Program-made: the position numbers and the translations under genes
NCBI GenBank assembly: GCA_934045905.1
Contig: OW203763.1
Location: 23,301,108 to 23,365,107, forward strand
Direction of reading: 5' to 3'
DNA from: Leuctra nigra
Taxonomy: Eukaryota > Arthropoda > Insecta > Plecoptera > Leuctridae
DNA: 64,000 nt
Part shown: positions 36,946-51,800 of the stretch, in pieces
Layout: each line of letters starts with the position of its first letter
Position numbering within the stretch: position 1 is the stretch's first letter
The notes under the pieces: generated by a model
Seen by the model: the letters and a program-made list of their open reading frames with translations, nothing else
What the model was told of the DNA's origin: nothing
The model's database searches: none

Positions 36946-39900
36946 TGTTACGAACTGTCACCTAAAACATTACCGAAGCATGAGTAAGCCATCACACTGT
37001 GGAATATATAGTCTGTGTGCTGACACTTCGGCTTCAAGACTGTCAGTGTAATGAACTGTCACCTAAAACATTACCGAAGCATGAGTAAACCATCACACTG
37101 TGCAATATATAGTCTGTGTGCTGACACTTCGGCTTCAAGAGTGTCAGTGTAACGAACTGTCACCTAAAACATTACCGAAGCATGAGTAAACCATCACGCT
37201 GTGCAATATATAGTCTGTGTGCTGACACTTCGGCTTCAAGACTGTCAGGGTAATGAACGGTCACCTAAAACATTACCGAGCATGAGTAAACCATCACACT
37301 GTGCAATATATAGTCTGTGTGCTGAAACTTCGGCTTCAAGACTGTCAGTGTAACGAACTGTCACCTAAAACATTACCGAAGCATGAGTAAACCATCACAC
37401 TGTGCAATATATAGTCTGTGTGCTGACACTTCGGCTTCAAGCCTGTCAGTGTAACGAACTGTCACCTAAAACATTACCGAAGCATGAGTAAACCATCACA
37501 CTGTGCAATATATAGTCTGTGTGCTGACACTTCGGCTTCAAGACTGTCAGTGTAACGAACTGTCACCTAAAACATTACCGAAGCATGAGTAAACCATCAC
37601 ACTGTGCAATATATAGTCTGTGTGCTGACACTTCGGCTTCAAGACTGTCAGTGTAACGAACTGTCACCTAAAACATTACCGAAGCATGAGTTAACCATCA
37701 CACTGTGGAATATATAGTCTGTGTGCTGACACTTCGGCTTCAAGACTGTCAGTGTAACGAACTGTCACCTAAAATAATACCGAAGCATTAGAAAACCATA
37801 ACACTATAGTCTGTGTGCTGACACTTCGGCTTCAAGACTGTCAGGGTAATGAACTGTCACCTAAAACATTACCGTAGCATGAGTAAACCATCACACTGTG
37901 CAATATATAGTCTGTGTGCTGACACTTCGGCTTCAAGACTGTCAGGGAAATGAACTGTCACCTAAAACATTACCGAAGCATGAGTAAACCATCACACTGT
38001 GCAATATATAGTCTGTGTGCTGACACTTCGGCTTCAAGACTGTCAGAGTAATGAACTGTCACCTAAAACATTACCGAAGCATGAGTAAACCATCACACTG
38101 TGCGATATATAGTCTGTGTGCTGACACTTCGGCTTCAAGACTGTCAGTGTAACGAACTGTCACCTAAAACATTACCGAAGCATGAGTAAACCATCACACT
38201 GTGCAATATATAGTCTGTGTGCTGACACTTCGGCTTCAAGACTGTCAGTGTAACGAACTGTCACCTTAAACATTACCGAAGCATGAGTAAACCATCACAC
38301 TGTGCAATATATAGTCTGTGTGCTGACACTTCGGCTTCAAGACTGTCAGTGTAACGAACTGTCACCTAAAACATTACCGAAGCATGAGTAAGCCATCACA
38401 CTGTGCAATATATAGTCTGTGTGCTGAAACTTCGGCTTCAAGACTGTCAGTGTAACGAACTGTCACCTAAAACATTACCGAGCATGAGTAAACCATCACA
38501 CTGTGCAATATATAGTCTGTGTGCTGACACTTCGGCTTCAAGACTGTCAGTGTAACGAACTGTCACCTAAAACATTACCGAAGCATGAGTAAACCATCAC
38601 ACTGTGCAATATATAGTCTGTGTGCTGACACTTCGGCTTCAAGACTGTCAGTGTAACGAACTGTCACCTAAAACATTACCGAAGCATGAGTAAACCATCA
38701 CACTGTGCAATATATAGTCTGTGTGCTGACACTTCGGCTTCAAGACTGTCAGTGTAACGAACTGTCACCTAAAACATTACCGAAGCATGAGTTAACCATC
38801 ACACTGTGGAATATATAGTCTGTGTGCTGACACTTCGGCTTCAAGACTGTCAGTGTAACGAACTGTCACCTAAAACAATACCGAAGCATGAGAAAACCAT
38901 CACACTATAGTCTGTGTGCTGACACTTCGGCTTCAAGACTGTCAGGGTAATGAACTGTCACCTAAAACATTACCAAAGCATGAGTAAACCATCACACTGT
39001 GCAATATATAGTCTGTGTGCTGACACTTCGGCTTCAAGACTGTCAGGGTAATGAACTGTCACCTAAAACATTACCGAAGCATGAGTAAACCATCACACTG
39101 TGCAATATATAGTCTGTGTGCTGACACTTCGGCTTCAAGACTGTCAGAGTAATGAACTGTCACCTAAAACAATACCGAAGCATGAGTAAACCATCACACT
39201 GTGCAATATATAGTCTGTGTGCTGACACTTCGGCTTCAAGACTGTCAGTGTAACGAACTGTCACCTAAAACATTACCGAAGCATGAGTAAACCATCACAA
39301 TGTGGAATATATAGTCTGTGTGCTGACACTTCGGCTTCAAGACTGTCAGGGTAATGAACTGTTTCCTAAAACATTACCGAAGAATGAGTAAACCATCACA
39401 CTGTGCAATATATAGTCTGTGTGCTGACACTTTGGCTTCAAGACTGTCAGTGTAATGAACTGTCACCTAAAACATTACCGAAGCATGAGTAAACCATCAC
39501 ACTGTGCAATATATAGTCTGTGTGCTGACACTTCGGCTTCAAGACTGTCAGGGTAATGAACTGTCACCTTAAACATTACCGAAGCATGAGTAAACCATCA
39601 CACTGTGCAATATATAGTCTGTGTGCTGACACTTCGGCTTCAAGACTGTCAGTGTAATGAACTGTCACCTAAAACATTACCGAAGCATGAGTAAACCATC
39701 ACACTGTGCGATATATAGTCTGTGTGCTGACACTTCGGCTTCAAGAGTGTCAGTGTAATGAACTGTCACCTAAAACATTACCGAAGCATGAGTAAACCAT
39801 CACACTGTGCAATATATAGTCTGTCTGCTGACACTTCGGCTTCAAGACTGTCAGTGTAATGAACTGTCACCTAAAACATTACCGAAGCATGAGTAAACCA

Positions 39901-41258
39901 TCACACTGTGCAATATATAGTCTGTGTGCTGACACTTCGGCTTTAAGACTGTCAGTGTAACGAACTGTCACCTAAAACATTACCGAAGCATGAGTAAACC
40001 ATCACACTGTGCAATATATAGTCTGTGTGCTGACACTTCGGCTTCAAGACTGTCAGTGTAACGAACTGTCACCTAAAACATTACCGAAGCATGAGTAAAC
40101 CATCACACTGTGCAATATATAGTCTGTGTGCTGACACTTCGGCTTCAAGACTGTCAGTGTAACGAACTGTCACCTAAAACATTACCGAAGCATGAGTTAA
40201 CCATCACACTGTGGAATATATAGTCTGTGTGCTGACACTTCGGCTTCAAGACTGTCAGTGTAACGAACTGTCACCTAAAACAATACCGAAGCATGAGAAA
40301 ACCATAACACTATAGTCTGTGTGCTGACACTTCGGCTTCAAGACTGTCAGGGTAATGAACTGTCACCTAAAACATTACCGTAGCATGAGTAAACCATCAC
40401 ACTGTGCAATATATAGTCTGTGTGCTGACACTTCGGCTTCAAGACTGTCAGGGAAATGAACTGTCACCTAAAACATTACCGAAGCATGAGTAAACCATCA
40501 CACTGTGCAATATATAGTCTGTGTGCTGACACTTCGGCTTCAAGACTGTCAGAGTAATGAACTGTCACCTAAAACATTACCGAAGCATGAGGTAACCATC
40601 ACACTGTGCGATATATAGTCTGTGTGCTGACACTTCGGCTTCAAGACTGTCAGTGTAACGAACTGTCACCTAAAACATTACCGAAGCATGAGTAAACCAT
40701 CACACTGTGCAATATATAGTCTGTGTGCTGACACTTCGGCTTCAAGACTGTTAGTGTAACGAACTGTCACCTTAAACATTACCGAAGCATGAGTAAACCA
40801 TCACACTGTGCAATATATAGTCTGTGTGCTGACACTTCGGTTTCAAGACTGTCAGTGTAACGAACTGTCACCTAAAACATTACCGAAGCATGAGTAAACC
40901 ATCACACTGTGCAATATATAGTCTGTGTGCTGACACTTCGGCTTCAAGACTGTCAGTGTAACGAACTGTCACCTAAAACATTACCGAAGCATGAGTAAAC
41001 CATCACACTGTGGAATATATAGTCTGTGTGCTGACACTTCGGCTTCAAGAGTGTCAGTGTAATGAACTGTCACCTAAAACATTACCGAAGCATGAGTAAA
41101 CCATCACACTGTGCAATATATAGTCTGTGTGCTGACACTTCGGCTTCAAGAGTGTCAGTGTAACGAACTGTCACCTAAAACATTACCGAAGCATGAGTAA
41201 ACCATCATACTGTAGAATATCGTATATAGTCTGTGTGCTGACACTTCGGCTTCAAGAG
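36946..41258. repeat. 101-bp satellite array, about 43 copies
   Basis: Tandem direct repeat with a 101-bp period measured from the TGACACTTCGG word (37021, 37122, 37223 and onward; last at 41239). Spacing, corrected for known indels, gives 42 intervals. Typical unit words in order are AACGAACTGTCACC, TAAAACATTACCGAAGC, ATGAGTAAACCATCACACTG, TGCAATATATAGTCTGTGTG, CTGACACTTCGGCTTC, AAGACTGTCAG. Copies are highly similar, with shared point variants. Three copies lack the same 9 bases (GTGCAATAT) near 37800, 38905 and 40310. A unit of 101 bases is not a multiple of three and reading frames stop, so it is non-coding. The array lies wholly inside the pb intron, 1.6 kb before the homeodomain exon. 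Confidence 0.98.
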
Positions 41259-41259
41259 A

Positions 41260-41934
<675 letters not shown>

Positions 41935-42861
41935 GGGGATGAGGGGGCGCCAGCCCATGACTCCATTTGTCAAAACTCGAAATGTTCATCTAAACGTTTG
42001 GTGCGCTGACGTTCAAATGAATAGAACTTCTTTCGTGAACACTTGCGTTCAACTTTCGCATCCTCTCAAACTCAGCCAAATTGAAACACCATGCAGCATT
42101 GTCAATCTTGGCACCTTTCAATGCTCACAATAGTTCACAGACAAAATGATGCTAATAGGAGGATGAATTAATGAAATGCACAACCTTGTGTACAAATGAT
42201 GTGCTTAAAGAGATTGAAACGGGTTTATTGATGACATATTTGAGCTGGTTGTGCTGACAGAGAGCAAAGTGTCTATCACTCGACAACCGGGGTGTACGTT
42301 GCAGAGGGATGCTGTAATGGGACAAGGAGAGAAAATCGACTGGTTCAGAGAGATGAAGGGAGAGAACTGATTACACAGTATAGAGAGTGTGTGAAGAAGA
42401 AGGAAGGAGAGAGGGAGATAGAGAAGGATGGGGTGGGAGAGGGGGACGGATATTAAATTTCACCTGGCGTCAGTTGGCATCACTTAGGGAGATAGAGATG
42501 ACGAAAACCGAGAAGTAAAAAAAGACAAACAAAAACGAGAATTTTAAAAAATATTATATTCCATAAAGTTTGGAAACAACTTCCAAAGAAAAAAGATCGA
42601 ACATTGAAAACGGCTTTTGCGCACAAAATGTTATAATCAGTTAGCTAACTTTTTCTAGAACCACGTGGAGATGCATACTGTAGAGGAATATATTGTGAAT
42701 AAGCGAGTAGGTACTGCTTCTAAATGTATTCATTCATAAGAATGAGTCAATCATTCAGCCGTCAGAATGTGCACACACATTGCCTGGAGAGAATGTACAA
42801 GATAGAAATTGATGTTCATATAATTAGTAATTAATATCTCCTGTAACTTTTTTTGTTTCAG
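41935..42861 (+). other. 3' end of the pb intron before the homeodomain exon
   Basis: Mixed sequence with purine-rich GGAGAGAGGGAGATAGAGAAGG around 42402-42440 and a normal acceptor (ATCTCCTGTAACTTTTTTTGTTTCAG, ending 42861). It is less AT-rich than the rest of the intron. The frame at 41933-42133 shows no known domain. Confidence 0.6.
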
Positions 42862-44591
42862 AGAACGGTCTTCCTCGGCGCCTACGCACAGCATACACGA
42901 ACACACAACTATTGGAGCTCGAGAAAGAATTTCACTTCAACAAATACTTGTGTCGTCCACGTCGTATCGAAATAGCCGCTTCTCTGGACCTAACCGAGCG
43001 CCAAGTCAAAGTCTGGTTCCAGAACCGAAGAATGAAGCACAAGCGACAGACGTTGACGAAATCAGGAGACGAAGATGGAGAGAAAGACTCGTCGAGTGTT
43101 AAAAAGGATAAAATTGTTCAAGATGAGAATAGTAAGAGTTGTCAGAATTGCGACCAAGTGTCCACAATAGAAGGAGCACCACGCGCCAACAATAACAACT
43201 CGAGTGTCAACAACAACAACACTTTTAACAACAATAATAGCAATGCAAGTTCGGGGAGTAGTGTAGCAAGCAGTATAGGAAGTTCGTTCGAGAAAATGGT
43301 GACGGAAGAAGACTCACGTTCCAATGAGTCAAGGGTGTTAAATTCTCCAAACTTAATCGTGAATCATAAAAAACTTGAGATCAAACTGGAGGGTAACAAA
43401 ACTCCACCCATCTTATTGGGAAGTTGTGTCGGTAAAGTGAATAAAAGTCCACCGAAGGACCCGGCGAAAGAGAACATTGTGCTTCAAGGAGGTCCGATGT
43501 CCTCATCGAATCCAGGTACCCCTCTTCAACAGTCAAGTCCACTGGGAATTCCATCCAACCCCGTGAACACATCACATCCACAAGTGAACAGCTTCTCGTC
43601 CCAACGGCCTCGATCCTCACCGATATCCACCACCATCGCCACTGCTACAGCAACAGCATCCATCACCGTTCACAACCCCGCCATGGCACCGCTTCTTCAC
43701 ATCGTCCGTGGTCCGAATCCGAACACGTTCTCGCAGAGCCACACGGACTTCCGTCCCAATCGGCCAGAGTTTCGTCAACGTGCCCATAATCCATTGCCGA
43801 ACAGTTATTCACCTCGAGAAGCGTACCAAAACCAACAGAGAGCATATCCCAATGACACTCCACCCTTCTTACGTCAGAACCCTCACCACCTACGGCATAA
43901 CGGTCTTCATGCTCCTGTCACGACTCCCCGGTCTTCAACAGTACCGCAGACTCGGGAGCAACGCTACGCTGCCAACCAACAATACCCCAACTATGGATGT
44001 TACAACGGTTACGCGGCACAGAATACATCTGAACATTACCAACCTGGTTACAGTCAAAGATCAGTGAATAACACAAGCAATTACCCAGCTGGTCAAACCT
44101 ACCAGGAAGCGTACATGAGTGGGAGTCCTTACGGCGGTTACTCCTACCAGAATGAGCACACGGCCCACCATGGGCAGAATGTTGCAGTGACCGGCCAGTT
44201 AGGAGAGAGCTACTACGAAGGAGTCCATGGTAACTACGGGGGAGGCGATGGAGAATACACGGGGAATTCAAGTGCAACTAATAAAACGCAATATTATGAA
44301 CATTTGATGCATCAGAATCAGGAAACGACGAGTGCACCGACTAACTATTGTACGGCGACTGAAACGTTCCCCGTGAACGGGTCGAGTGGAGCGAACGGTG
44401 TGCCGACACCGATGAACGCTCATCAGCCAGAGACCACGGACAATTTCAACAGTTTTCATCATTTCTATAGCGAGCCGGCTCATCAGGTCCATGCAGCAGC
44501 ATCAGCGGATAACAGCAATAGTTCTTCGGATTTTAATTTCTTAAGTAATTTAGCAAACGATTTTGCTCCAGAATATTATCAACTTAGCTGA
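42862..44591 (+). CDS. pb: proboscipedia (Hox2) homeodomain and C-terminal exon
   Basis: Last coding exon. It completes the split Glu codon and reads ENGL, then a full 60-residue homeodomain (42873-43052, [10 protein letters not shown] to [10 protein letters not shown]) with Arg5, Trp48, Phe49, Asn51 and Arg53 in place, so DNA binding through helix 3 should be intact. The sequence of helix 1 and the loop ([19 protein letters not shown]) is that of Hox2/Pb. After it come an acidic/lysine segment, an Asn-rich tract (about 43188-43245), Ser/Pro/Thr-rich regions, a long Tyr/Gly/Gln/His-rich region, and the conserved Pb end [14 protein letters not shown] before TGA at 44589-44591. The exon gives 576 residues, 629 with the upstream exon. 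An in-frame start at 42912 would cut the homeodomain and is not real. The gene product is a nuclear transcription factor for mouthpart segment identity. Confidence 0.97.
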
Positions 44592-45800
44592 GAAATAATG
44601 CCAATACTCTAAAATGTGAATTGAGTTGATGTAAACTGGCTAGCAAACTATGCCTTACGTTATTTAAAAATCTCCTCTGGAGATAATTTCTCACACTTCT
44701 TTTACAGGTCAAGCAAGCAAAGCTATGCATACGATGATATTTCGTGAGGTAAAGACTAGATTTATAAACTGAGCATAACTGCATGTACTTTAAATGAATT
44801 GATCCTCCATGCAAAACATGAAACAATAGTAACTAAGTGTATGAACGCTTTCTCAAAGAAGAAACATTTTAACATTACTGCACTTTTCACAAGAATTATG
44901 ATACACTTTCTAGATTGTGTTCTAAAAAAAAAAATCTGTATAAAACATCTTCAAACACAACAATTGTTCGGAATTCGTCCATTTTAAATTTACAACATTG
45001 TCAGTGACAAAAACGTAATATTGCTGAAGATCTTTATATATCTACGCATGGCGTAAAGAAGAAGCGGTTCATTAAAAACCGTTGACTTTTTATGCTCAAA
45101 TTGCCTCTACTACTTTTTAACAATTCTAACTGAGATGAAAATCAAATGCTATTCCTATGTTATACGAGTGTGAAAAAGTTTTAAAAATATATAGTGTCGA
45201 TGTACAAAAAAATCTCTCGTTTGTTATACCTTAGATCAAAATAGGATAGCAATCGATAAATTTCGCGATTACTTCAATTGTATAAATTATTCGTTCACAT
45301 TTTTGTTATTGATTCGCATTATTGTTATGGTAAAATTATGTGATTGTATAAAACATTTATAATAATTGCATTATTAAAAACGTCCGTGCAATTGATTTTT
45401 TTAAATCGAAAATCACAAAATATTTGATTGTGTTAAATTATGTTTAGAGATACGAGCTTTACTTCCACTTGGGCTCAGCCGAAAATCTTGCCATTCCGTT
45501 GATCATCATTTACTAAAACTAAAACATTGCAATTTAATCAATGATATAAAATAAGAAATAAGTACCTAAACAATGTATGTACGATGACTCACTTGAAGAA
45601 GTAATATTCTAACATTTTATCTTAATAGGTTATTAATTAATCATAGTATTTGTTGTTGTTGTTTTGTTGTTTGATGTACATACTCCCGATGATAATTAAT
45701 TCTGATCATATAAAAATAAATGAATTATTATAATTATAATAATTATGTACAGATACACTTATTCTTAGGTCACAGTATTAGAAATAAACTGCTATTATGA
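44592..45800 (+). other. pb: Probable pb 3' UTR
   Basis: AT-rich non-coding sequence directly after the stop codon. The first canonical polyadenylation signals are AATAAA at 45715-45720 and 45783-45788, giving a 3' UTR of about 1.1-1.2 kb if either is used; ATTAAA variants occur earlier (near 45068 and 45374). The end point is inferred from these motifs only. Confidence 0.45.
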
Positions 45801-48800
45801 GATTCCTGCATTTCAATCAGTCGTTATTTTTTTAATCATTTCTACGAATTATCTAAAATATCCTTTCGATAAAACTTACTATCATAATGTGATCACAGCA
45901 AAATTTACCAATTTGGAACATATTTTTTCTCAAAGAAACCAAAACCTGGCACCTCCATCAAAAATTGAGTAAGATCACAAGAGTGTTTGGCATGGACAAG
46001 ATCAAATTCAATTTCCTAGGACGCTTTTAACCCTTGAAGCCCTTTGTACTCGAATTTTATTCGATTTAAATTTTGTTTGATAAAATATATATAGACAATT
46101 CCTGTCCTTTCTCAAATAATATGACATCTTGAAGAGATTTAATGTTTAGCAGGTTAAAGGCAATATAATACATTAATTATACGGCAGATTCTCCCAACAA
46201 ATCAGTATAACAGAAAGATTTATTTAAAAAATATTGCATAAATGGCAAACTGAATTTGTATTCAACGATTCATCGAAATTCAATTCATGGTAAATAACTT
46301 TAGATATAGAATACCTACAGAGACAATTACATTAGACTGTACGGAAACATTACATCTCTTGAATCCTCTAATATAGAGATGTTAAGATCACATGTGTGAC
46401 ATTTACCCCTCCAACTCCGATCCCCTGACGTCACCCACCCCCTCCCCCCTAGTCCCCTACACATATACATACGCCACTAATTTATCACTGTCAGTGTCTC
46501 TCTGCGATGTCTTGTCACTAAAACCTACAAGCTAGAGAGAGAAAGCATGACCTTAACTATCACTAGAGCAAGTAGTAAGAGAGAGATGACAATACTTGAA
46601 CCAAACTGACATTGATGGGAGTTCGACGATTTCACACAAGTCCAAGGAAATGTAAATAATAAGTTAACTAAATCAGAAGTCAACATGATAAAAGTTACAA
46701 AAGCTGCTATTTGGAAATATTTATTAGACTGGAAAATCACCACTGCAAGAACTTTGTTATTCTAAAGAAATTTACATTATAGTTATAATTTTATTTAAAT
46801 TTCCTCTGTGAATGATTATGAGGATCCCTGGATGGATGAGATTGTGGCCAACCATCCCAGCATATTTCTGACTTAGAAAAAGAGCACGAAAACATAGTTA
46901 TACATAATAGCAGTTCATGACATATAAAACTAACTACCATTTTTTTTTGGTTACGTGCTTCAATAGACGAGAGTTGGGAAACCTTAATCAATTCAGTTGA
47001 ATATGGATGTGAAAATGTATAGAATATTGTTATTATCGTGAGCGGCAGTATAAGTACATTTCTGGCCACGCAAAATGTTTTGAGTTTGAGTTGGGTATAA
47101 TATTTAAATGCATTGTTCCGTGTTACGTTTTGTAGTCAAAGACTTTCCATGGTTAAAATTGAAAATTATTTCTGAGTTATTTAATCAATCTCTTTGAAGT
47201 CACTCAAAGTTACAAAATCTAATCCAAAAAACACATCGTTTATTTAAGCGAATCAGATAACATATCAAAATCACAACTGAGTGACTAAACTGACAATATC
47301 GTGCCCACCTCGGCCCCACTTCAAGAGCAAATTAATACAAATGATCTACAAAACACCATGAAATTAAGTTTGGCATCCATCAGAAATGAAACATGGTCTT
47401 AAAAAAGTTGAACATAAATTTTAATAAAGTTTATCTTGACATGAAATGCGCTACCGATCAACAATCATTCAAGCTGGAAACAAACTGATGTTGACAATAA
47501 CCGAGCAGGCTATTTTCAAACAGAGTCAATAATCGGTTTTGTATGTAAATGTCAAATGTTCGTAGACATTAAAAAAATAGGTGATTTTTCTTCGTGATTT
47601 CATTCAGTTAGCGTGACAAGTTTACAGTGGTAAAAGTTGTATTTGTGGCTGAAGCTCCTTCCAGTTGGGTTTAGAAACATACTTAAAAAATATATATATT
47701 GCTCCATTTTAAGTTTGAATAATTTTTATGTTTATGAAAATTTAAACTGGGATAGATCAGAAAATAAGAAAAAAAAAACGTTTTAGCTGTGAATAAATTA
47801 TTCGACTTTAGAAGGTTGAAGTTGCAAATCTGTTTTTTCCGATAAAAGAATAGGTGACAAAACAGCGTTTTGAAATGACAGTTTTCAATTTTTATAACAG
47901 ATTTTTAGGGGTTCGTTAAGTTGGCCCCCATGTCAAAATTTGAGAATATGACTATGTACAAATACACCAATTATTCACCATTTTGCACCACCATTTTTTA
48001 TATTGATTTGAGAAGCCAAAACTTATTTAAAGGAAGCCACTGTGAAAAGCTTCAAAAGTTAAGAGAAGATACCTATAGATGTGAACTGCACTCATGAAAG
48101 ACTGTGTGAGAAAAAATAATTACGGTCGCTCCTGCATTTTTTATCATGAAAATGAATATGTTGATGATAAGGCGAGTGACATCAGTGCTTTAGAATTATA
48201 GAATCTTTAATTAAAATCCCAATAATCAGTCAATGTTTTAGTCTCGTGGCAAATAATGTTCAACCGAGCTCTCGCCTAGAGAAGGCAGCACGATGTCTAC
48301 ACCCATGTAAAAATGATTAGTTGATGGAAGGTAATTCACAATTGGGTGTGTTAGTTTGTAGGTATATACACGGTTTCTTTGATATGCCGCTCAAACTATT
48401 GCGTGCCAGTTTCGACTCTTTGGGGTGTTTTTTGTTTAGGGGGCGGTGGGGGGGGGGGGAATGGGCTTCCAGGCGCAAACATTTGTCAAACTCGCGTTTT
48501 ATGACTTTCATATCTCTTTTAAAAGAAGTCCGAAACCAATTACTAAATCAAAAGTAGGACTAGAATTTTGAGAATGTCACATAGGCTTTTGATGAAAGAC
48601 AGAATAATTAAATTAATAATTGAAATGTTCAGTCTGTTGTTTGAATATAATTTCTTTTGAAAAGTTGACGGAGAAAAAGAGAACTTTTAATTAAGCTCTG
48701 TATTGGTTTCGCTTCTGAAGTAAACTAATTACCTTGTGTAAAGAGATTGAGTACTGACCATTATAATTTCAACTTGGAAACTTGAAAATAAAGTTTAAAA

Positions 48801-51800
48801 TTCAGTGCATTATAATTAAATGAGATTTGTAAGAATTCCTATGCAACACATTGCAATTTAAATGAGAGAAGTAATGATGTAAGTTCTGTAATTGTGTACT
48901 CTCCAATAATGTTATGAAACAGAACGTTTGAGAAATTGTCAAGAAACAATAAGTGAATCTTGAAAAGAATCGCAGAGACCTTCTGATGGCCTTCTGATGG
49001 TGACATTTTCTCTGATCAAAGTCCGTAATTTCTATCAAATTGAAAACTAAGTTTGCATGAGATTTGCGTTCGCAGATACTAAAATAAATTTCCAACATTC
49101 TATAATTTTATAAGCACGTGCACATTTTTAGGAGACTTTGGCATTCTAATAGAAGAATTCACAAGTTTTCCTCTCTCCCTTTCCCTTCCCTCCCCCATCT
49201 TAATCAAAGGCAAGACATGCAGAATCAGGGTACAGCTATTCTCTTCCAGAGACAAGGGCGGGCGGACGGGCGGTGTTTGAGTTTGGATAGTCTCGACCCC
49301 GCGTGAGTTAGCCACAAGCCATAGCCACAAGGGCATCAACTGCATCCTTGATAAATTACCGTCTCAGGGGAGGTAAGGTTTTTACAACATTAGTACAACC
49401 ACACTTCAACGCGAAAAGAAGCCTCCGACAAACCATTTATTGCAAGGCTCTAGCTGGGGTTATACAATATCCATCGTGTCAATATAATTACTTCACAACA
49501 ATGATTTAACGTTTTCAATTAATCATTTCAATTTATTTACAATCTTAGGAAGAAATAGGATACCTATAGAAAACTATATTTAGGACTGATACTTTAATGA
49601 GATGTGACATGGGGTTATGATCTATCTTGGGTACAATATTACCAAGTAGGAGGGTAATTTTTGAAAAGTCAATAGAGGAAACAATTTATTATGTTCCTTC
49701 ATACACACTTGTGAACTGAAATCAAATCTGCTTGCCACCCACATCTTCGCCAAAAAGTTTCGAGTACGAATCGACATAAAAAGAGTAGTTTCCAACAAAA
49801 ATATTCCTGACACCAAATGCAAAATTAAATAAATTGTTTCTATTTTGTAACGTTAAAGGCTTAAGGTATCCGCACAGACTATTTTTATCGTTTTCTGAAT
49901 CGTCCGTGAGGACATAAATAAGTTGGCATAATGGCACCAAGAGAGTATTTGACTTCTCAAAAAACTCCCTCGCGATCTTTCATCCCCTTTGGCCGCACTT
50001 TATTTGCATACCCTTCTCTCCGCACCCCTCTTGCGCTTCGGGATTTTTTTCCTCTTCTTTCGTCTCCCCATTCACAAAACTTGCGGCCAGACTGACTTAA
50101 TCATGCATATCTACTACTTATATTCTAGTTATAACGTATTGATGGTGGGAGACAGTCTTAAATCATAAAAGCAAAATACGATTTGCGAAGCAAATGGCTA
50201 TTTTCGCGCAGTCTATAGCTAAAGCACCATGCTTTATGCAGTTATGGGGTAAAAGGTACTATAATGAAAGAGGGAGTGAATCCTATATAAAGGACCATCT
50301 GTCAATAGTAGGTTTTATAGTCAGTTATTTACACCTTATAAGATATCTCCCTTTCATGTCCTAAATAATATCTCATCATTTCATTTTCTGGAACAAAACG
50401 ATCATCATCCTGAATTGTTGAGTGTCACATAGAACAAAGTTAAAATACTCCAAATTAATTTCAAAATTTCCATTTTTGAGATCTAGGAGCCTCTAAATTG
50501 TATTGTTGCTGGCACTCTTGCCTTTGTTACCTGGTGTTACGTAACGTTCGAGTTTGCATCAGCTTATACACATTATTTATACAAATACTGGCAGAATGGA
50601 TATATAGATTGTGTCATTTGTATACTGCGATATTTGCTTGATAATAATACTATAATCATAATAATTTGCAAAACTTTTAGACTTCCCTTACCATGTATTC
50701 TGCTATCCAACCCCAAGCTAGTTCCATTAATTTATAATCTTCTTCAGCATCGTTCGTGTTACACCTATCTATGCATAATGTATTATAATATCTTGGCCTT
50801 CATTACATGATTGAAGAGGAATGGGGAAATAAAAGGGGATGTGGTAGGAATCAAGGAGAAAAGAGAGGAATAGAGGGAGTTATATGAAAGAGGGGAATTT
50901 ATGGAGCTCGTATACTTTGTAGTGCTGAGTTCCATTTTTTAAATCGCGATTCGTGACTGCAATCTGCTAGCGGTCGGTAAAATGTGAATTATATTTTTTT
51001 TTAAATACAGTTTTGTTGCGATTGACGAAGTGTTTCCACCATTACGAATGCTGAGAGAAGAGAAATACTACACGATATGTGAAGGAAACGTATAGAGCGA
51101 TTATGAGTGATCCATGGAGTAAATTTTAACATGTCAAGCTGACAGTGGCTTCAGTTAAGGTCAAAGTTCTTTATCAAAATTTTGTTGATATTGGAATTGA
51201 AATCGATAATTCTAGATACATTATAGGTAAGATTTTAAAGTTTTTTCATTTACCTACGATTTATTAATTACAAAAAACGCTTTGATTACCTATCAAAACA
51301 TTGATGATAAAATAACTCTTCTTAATGTTAATTTTAATTTCTGATAGAAAATATAAAAAAGACATGGAACTAGAAAATTTATCTATACGATTTTTATGAC
51401 CAAAGGCTATGACATGAATTACAAAATAACTATGCCAATTCTAAACTTGAAATAAGTCCATTCAATGTAAATTTGTTTATACTGATACCTATTTTAAATT
51501 ATTTTAAATAAAATCTTACTAATAGCTATCTGCCACAATAGGTCAAATAAAATCACCTTTGTATATTTAAGAGCCTCTGATCGCACGATGAGAACTTCGG
51601 TAATCACTGGTAGGTTAGTCAAGTAGCAAATACATTTAAAATTAACAAGTTTTCACGAAATTGTCTATGAATAATGTCTGTATCAAGGCCATGACGATCC
51701 AATTAGAATGTACCCTGAATTGAGCGAAAGAAGAATAATAACAGATAATGAAACCTATGCCGAAACAATGCGAAAACATTGATTAATTCCAAGTTTCCAG

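Noticed and set aside
36809..37051. 80-codon frame entering the satellite.
   Set aside because: Ends after the first satellite unit; no coding feature.
36946..41258. CRISPR-like array of regular repeats.
   Set aside because: Units are contiguous with no unique spacers, in a eukaryotic intron; it is a satellite.
43142..44277. Several frames on both strands overlapping the pb exon.
   Set aside because: Shadows of the GC-richer pb coding sequence.
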